Assembly (NCBI GenBank): GCA_046350055.1
Contig: JAXMBC010000001.1
Location: 5,456,001 to 5,520,000, forward strand
Direction: 5' to 3'
Source of the DNA: JAEUIE01 sp046350055
GTDB lineage: Bacteria; Planctomycetota; Planctomycetia; Gemmatales; HRBIN36
Length of the DNA: 64,000 nt
The notes beneath the pieces were generated by a model, which worked only from the letters and a program-made list of their open reading frames with translations, was not told where the DNA came from and made no database searches. Numbering within the stretch: position 1 is the stretch's first letter; each line of letters opens with the position of its first letter. Shown here one piece after another: positions 61,054 to 64,000 of this stretch. Made by a program: the position numbers and the translations under genes.

Positions 61054-61662
61054 ATGCACACCCTCATCCTCGGTACCCGCAACAAGAAAAAGAGCAGGGA
61101 AATCATTCCCCTCCTGGCGGACCTGCCCCTGAATATCGTCGATGTCAGCCAGTTTCCTGATGTCCCGGAGATCGCCGAGGAAGGACGCACGTTCCTGGCC
61201 AATGCCTCCGCCAAGGCCCAGGGCGTGGCTCGCGCCGCCAGGCAATGGACTCTCGCTGAAGACAGCGGCCTGGTAGTCCCCGCACTCGGCGGCGAACCCG
61301 GCGTTGACTCAGCACTCTACGCCGGCACCCATGGCGACGATGCTGCCAATAATGCCAGGCTGCTGCAGAAGATCGCCAGCATCCCCGAAGCAGATCGCGG
61401 AGCACACTACATCTGCGTCGCAGTGCTCTGTAACCCGCAGGGCGACATCGAAGCTGTCACCGAAGGCCGCTGCCATGGCCGTATCATCACCGATGCCCAG
61501 GGCAGTGGAGGCTTCGGCTACGACCCGCACTTTCTTATTCCCGAATACCACCGCACCTTCGGCGAACTCGCCCCAGTGGTGAAAGCTGCCCTCAGCCACC
61601 GCGCCAAGGCCATCACCAACCTCCGCCCGGCCCTGGTGCAGAAGATATTGCAGGCCGACTAA
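61054..61662 (+). CDS. rdgB: Non-canonical purine NTP pyrophosphatase (RdgB/HAM1)
   Basis: From ATG 61054 the 202-residue product matches the Ham1 family: LILGTRNKKKSREI with the NTP-binding T-x-N-x-x-K type motif, FLANASAKAQGVARA, LAEDSGLVVPALGGEPGVDSALYAG with the catalytic Asp, GSGGFGYDPHFL, and ELAPVVKAALSHRAKA. It removes ITP, XTP and dITP from nucleotide pools. It is followed by the family G repeat. Confidence 0.95.
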   Translation: MHTLILGTRNKKKSREIIPLLADLPLNIVDVSQFPDVPEIAEEGRTFLANASAKAQGVARAARQWTLAEDSGLVVPALGGEPGVDSALYAGTHGDDAANNARLLQKIASIPEADRGAHYICVAVLCNPQGDIEAVTEGRCHGRIITDAQGSGGFGYDPHFLIPEYHRTFGELAPVVKAALSHRAKAITNLRPALVQKILQAD

Positions 61663-61680
61663 TAGCTAAGCCCGTCAAAT

Positions 61681-61883
61681 GCAGCCCTCGAAGAGGGCGA
61701 CCGGGCAGTAGCTGGCTGCGCTAGCTGCCAGAACAGAGTCAACTCATGCACAGAGCCCCGTCAGGGGCGATTGGAGACAGACTCTCATGCCAATCGACCC
61801 TACCGGGGCTCCGCTTATGTACAACTATTTCAGGCAGCATACGCTGTCAGCTACTTCCCGGTCACCACTTTCGGGGTTGTGCT
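61681..61883. repeat. Nested inverted-repeat element, family G
   Basis: Outer arms of about 50 bp (61681-61730 and 61833-61882) are imperfect inverted repeats sharing GACCGGG-AGTAGCTG and AGCTGCC-type motifs. Inside them is a second pair around AGCCCCGTCAGGGGCGATTGG (61753-61773) and its inverse with CCAATCGACCC and GGGGCT (61790-61810). The whole could fold into one long hairpin. It spans the gap between rdgB and the convergent anti-sigma gene and touches the latter's stop codon. Confidence 0.75.
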
Positions 61884-62619
61884 ACGCCCCACCCACTGGC
61901 AGCGTACCTTCCACAAACAGGTGGGCGGAGCTCTTGTCCACAATCATCCAGCCCAGCGTTTCCGCATCGTCGCTGTCAGCGATGACAAACGAAGCCAGGT
62001 TCTCGTCGAACATGTCCCGCTGCGTCCGGGTATTGAAGAACCGCCGTTCGAGCAGGCAGACTTTGCTCACGCTGCCACCGGCTCGCAGTTCCAGCACTGC
62101 CACCTTGCGTCCGCCCGATTCCACCACATAGAGACCTGTCAGATGCTCCAGCTTCAATCGCTTGGGAATGCTGATGGAGACGCCTTGCCGTGAAAACCAC
62201 TGCACCAGTTGCGCCTGGGGCAAGGGCTGCTCCAGCACCAGCGAAGCAATGGGTTGCTTGAATTCGAGTGCTGCGACCTTTTGCGAGAGCTGGGAAAGAT
62301 CATACGGCTGCTGCACATACCAGTGCAGGCAGATGGCCAGAAAGAACGCCGCTGCAGCTGCCATGGACCAGTAGAGCGTCTGGGCCCGCTGCTGACTGCG
62401 GCGCCGCTGTCGCAACTGCCAGAGGATGTTCCCCGCCAGGTCAGGCGATGGCTCCACCTGGTGCATCGCCCGCCGCAGGAAGGCGTCCAGTTGCTGTTCC
62501 TGCTGACAGCTCGCACACTGGCCCACGTGATCCAGCACATCCTGTGGCGCATGGCACTCTGCGGTCGCCTGTTGCGGGCGATGAGTGAGCAGCCATTCGT
62601 TGACTTCCTGACAGGTCAT
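61882..62619 (-). CDS. Zinc-type anti-sigma factor
   Basis: The 245-residue product carries the ZAS motif HVGQCASC (H-x3-C-x2-C) near residue 31. A membrane span (YWSMAAAAAFFLAICLHWYV, about 93-112) and an exported C-terminal domain of unknown fold follow (about 115-245). Its start overlaps the sigma gene stop by 4 bp, so it is the translationally coupled anti-sigma factor. It holds the sigma factor inactive until an envelope signal arrives. Confidence 0.9.
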   Translation of the reverse strand: MTCQEVNEWLLTHRPQQATAECHAPQDVLDHVGQCASCQQEQQLDAFLRRAMHQVEPSPDLAGNILWQLRQRRRSQQRAQTLYWSMAAAAAFFLAICLHWYVQQPYDLSQLSQKVAALEFKQPIASLVLEQPLPQAQLVQWFSRQGVSISIPKRLKLEHLTGLYVVESGGRKVAVLELRAGGSVSKVCLLERRFFNTRTQRDMFDENLASFVIADSDDAETLGWMIVDKSSAHLFVEGTLPVGGA

Positions 62620-63131
62620 TCCTCATGCTCCAGAGTGCGATCGCGGGAGAGAAGTCTGGTTTTGAGAAACCGCTTGGCCCGGGCCAGGCGAGACATCACC
62701 GTGCCCAGGGGAATCTTCAGTTGGTCCGCTATCTCCTGATAACTGAATTCCTCAAAGTAGTACAACACCAATACCGCTCGAAAGGTGTCGGGGATCTCCA
62801 TCAAGGCCGCTTGCAGTTGCTCCACTTCCACGGGAAGCTCAGCCGCTTCGGCCATGGTGATGTCCTGCTCGACCCACTCGTCCCAGGAGTGAAACCGGGC
62901 CTGCCGCCGCCGTCGCTGCTGGAGCAGGAAGGCATTGTGCAGGATGCTGAAGAGCCACGATTTGACCCGCTCCGGCTCCCGCAATTGCGACTGCTTGGCC
63001 TGGGCGGAACAAAACGCCTCCTGCGTCAGGTCTTCCGCATCACTCCGGGAACCCGTCAATCGATAGGCATACCGGAACAACGCGGCATAGTGCAGCGGCA
63101 CCAGTTCATCCCATGGGAGATGTGCCGCCAT
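62616..63131 (-). CDS. ECF-type RNA polymerase sigma factor
   Basis: The 171-residue product has region 2 (RYAYRLTGSRSDAEDLTQEAF, then KSWLFSILHNAFL) and region 4 (IPDTFRAVLVLYYFEEFSYQEIADQL, then GTVMSRLARAKRFL). It is coupled by a 4-bp overlap to the anti-sigma gene. About 20 bp upstream of its start there is a promoter-like motif (63152-63178) shared with the divergent lipoprotein gene, which suggests autoregulation. Confidence 0.95.
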   Translation of the reverse strand: MAAHLPWDELVPLHYAALFRYAYRLTGSRSDAEDLTQEAFCSAQAKQSQLREPERVKSWLFSILHNAFLLQQRRRRQARFHSWDEWVEQDITMAEAAELPVEVEQLQAALMEIPDTFRAVLVLYYFEEFSYQEIADQLKIPLGTVMSRLARAKRFLKTRLLSRDRTLEHEE

Positions 63132-63151
63132 GCGTTGCCTCGATACCCCTA

Positions 63152-63178
63152 TGAAACATTGATGAGGGATTTATTCCC
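63152..63178 (-). promoter_or_regulatory. Putative ECF promoter of the sigma gene
   Basis: On the minus strand GGGAATAA (63171-63178) and GTTTCA (63152-63157) are separated by exactly 13 bp. The same pair with 13-bp spacing is found on the plus strand at 63271-63297. ECF factors usually control their own gene. No transcript data. Confidence 0.5.
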
Positions 63179-63270
63179 CGATACTGGGTGATGATAGCGA
63201 AATTGCCTGCCATCACGGTCCGCAACACCGTAGCCACCCGCGAAGAAAATGAAAAAAAATCCTGAAACAC

Positions 63271-63297
63271 GGGAATAACCTTGACGGGGTTGTATCA
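63271..63297 (+). promoter_or_regulatory. Putative ECF promoter of the lipoprotein gene
   Basis: GGGAATAA (63271-63278), 13 bp, and GTATCA (63292-63297) match the motif upstream of the divergent ECF sigma gene. The lipoprotein start is 58 bp downstream, a plausible leader length. Confidence 0.5.
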
Positions 63298-63354
63298 ATG
63301 TAAGTGTCGCTGCAGTGGTGCAGCTTAACCCAAGAACAAATACAGGACGAAATC

Positions 63355-63636
63355 ATGACACGATTCTTCGGTCTCTGCCTGGCTGCTGTCGTTGCCGTCA
63401 GCCTTGTAGGCTGCACCCAACCCAAAGCCACTCAATCCTCCAAGGCTGCTGGATCCAAGGTCGAAGGCACCAAGCCTACCGGCCCCAGCAATGCTACCGA
63501 AAAGCCTGCCGAGCTCCCTGCTAACAAGCCCGGTGACAAGCCAGCTGAGAAGCCTGCTGAGAAACCCGCCGAAAAGCCTGCTGACAAGCCCGGCGACAAG
63601 ACTCCTCCCCCCGCTGTCCCCGAAAAGAAGAAATAA
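63355..63636 (+). CDS. Lys/Pro-rich repeat lipoprotein
   Basis: From ATG 63355 (AGGA upstream) the 93-residue product has a lipoprotein signal (FFGLCLAAVVAVSLVGC). The rest is low complexity, with tandem KPAE and KPGDK units (five or more). Such extended, charged tails may span the envelope or bind peptidoglycan. It lies downstream of a putative ECF promoter, divergent from that sigma factor. No family was recognised. Confidence 0.8.
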   Translation: MTRFFGLCLAAVVAVSLVGCTQPKATQSSKAAGSKVEGTKPTGPSNATEKPAELPANKPGDKPAEKPAEKPAEKPADKPGDKTPPPAVPEKKK

Positions 63637-63716
63637 CGCGGTATGCGTTTTACCCTGCGTGGTGTTCATGCAGGGTCTGTTTGTTTGTGTGTTCCCCTGA
63701 ACGAAGGAAGTTTCCC

Positions 63717-63833
63717 ATGAAGAAGATCGTTGCGATCGCTTTGGTTGTCGTGAGCCTGTGCGCTGTTGGTTGCAGTGGCGATGCCAAGACCCCCAGCAAG
63801 CCTGCTGCTGCTCCTACCGGTGCCGGCAAGTAA
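63717..63833 (+). CDS. Tiny lipoprotein, 38 residues
   Basis: ATG 63717 follows GAAGGAAG. The product reads MKKIVAIALVVVSLCAVGC at the start, a perfect lipobox, followed by only about 19 residues rich in Ser, Pro, Ala and Gly. A strong terminator follows 18 bp after the stop. Entericidin-like or simply a small envelope lipoprotein; the function is unknown. It may share the upstream ECF-controlled transcript. Confidence 0.78.
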   Translation: MKKIVAIALVVVSLCAVGCSGDAKTPSKPAAAPTGAGK

Positions 63834-63851
63834 TTGCTCCGGATTTCCATC

Positions 63852-63884
63852 AAAGCCGACTTCTTCACCGAAGTCGGCTTTTTT
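63852..63884 (+). terminator. Rho-independent terminator
   Basis: AAGCCGACTTC and GAAGTCGGCTT form a perfect 11-bp stem with a TTCACC loop, followed by TTTT. It ends the small lipoprotein transcript. Confidence 0.9.
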
Positions 63885-63946
63885 CGTTGGTACTCTGCTA
63901 TCCTTGAAGTATCTTCTGGGCGTACAACCTTCTCCGGATCTCGATC

Positions 63947-64000
63947 ATGTCCATCCTGTTCTGTCTTCTGCTGATCGCTCCTGCAAACCTGCCGCGGAGC
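63947..64000 (+). CDS. Start of a probable secreted protein (partial)
   Basis: The ATG at 63947 opens MSILFCLLLIAPANLPRS, a signal-peptide-like sequence, and runs off the right edge. Too little is present to name the product. Confidence 0.45.
   Translation, partial: MSILFCLLLIAPANLPRS

Overview
The window reads as a gene-dense chromosomal segment of a planctomycete, most likely in or near the Gemmataceae. The evidence is gene content: a PSD1 cytochrome/DUF1501 pair, DUF1559 and TIGR03067 proteins, serine/threonine kinases with sensor or TPR tails, bacterial methanofuran (mfn) genes beside folK, many small ECF sigma/anti-sigma units, and a signal peptidase I with a large inserted domain. Base composition is moderately GC-rich, except for one AT-rich acquired gene that is split by an IS3-type element. 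No phage, plasmid or CRISPR locus is visible.

Layout. 1-8.1 kb: a kinase cut by the left edge, der, a DUF433/PIN-like toxin-antitoxin-like pair, a TlpA-like lipoprotein, an ECF-type metal transporter core (cbiQ, small membrane protein, cbiO) and a DUF3467 protein. 8.4-13.7 kb: glutamine-dependent NAD synthetase, an isoprenylcysteine-methyltransferase-like protein, then a selenocysteine tRNA gene immediately followed by a thioredoxin-fold gene with an in-frame TGA in the motif W-U-G-P-C and a bacterial SECIS-like hairpin. 13.7-20.7 kb: a TPR kinase, ribH, an mfnF/mfnE/mfnB-like methanofuran set and a folK-SDR fusion. 20.7-24.6 kb: toxin-antitoxin remnants, the IS-split gene and two FKBP isomerases. 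24.8-33.3 kb: an EF-hand lipoprotein, two membrane proteins, lepA-lepB, an unknown gene and a GT2 glycosyltransferase. 33.4-37.5 kb: a diadenylate cyclase, DUF2294, SbtA-like bicarbonate permease and beta-carbonic anhydrase, and a thioredoxin. 37.6-48.7 kb: amidohydrolase, DUF1501/PSD1, DUF444, a polytopic membrane protein and PrkA kinase. 49-64 kb: propeller, DUF1559, cytochrome c, TIGR03067 and S41 proteases, two ECF sigma/anti-sigma pairs, rdgB and two small lipoproteins.

Functional groupings. The selenoprotein and tRNA-Sec imply a working Sec pathway, though selA, selB and selD are not in this window. The mfn and folK genes point to the H4MPT/methanofuran-linked C1 pathway known in planctomycetes. 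SbtA with carbonic anhydrase suggests inorganic-carbon uptake, with a possible c-di-AMP link through the nearby cyclase. PrkA and DUF444 normally act together but are separated here by another gene and a repeat.

A second theme is intergenic structure. At least six families of palindromic or inverted-repeat elements, about 55-200 bp long, sit between genes and often abut stop codons. In one case an element supplies the only ATG start of a gene, and in another it lies inside a coding sequence. Coordinates and start choices were made by reading the sequence. Family assignments are by motif recognition without any database search.
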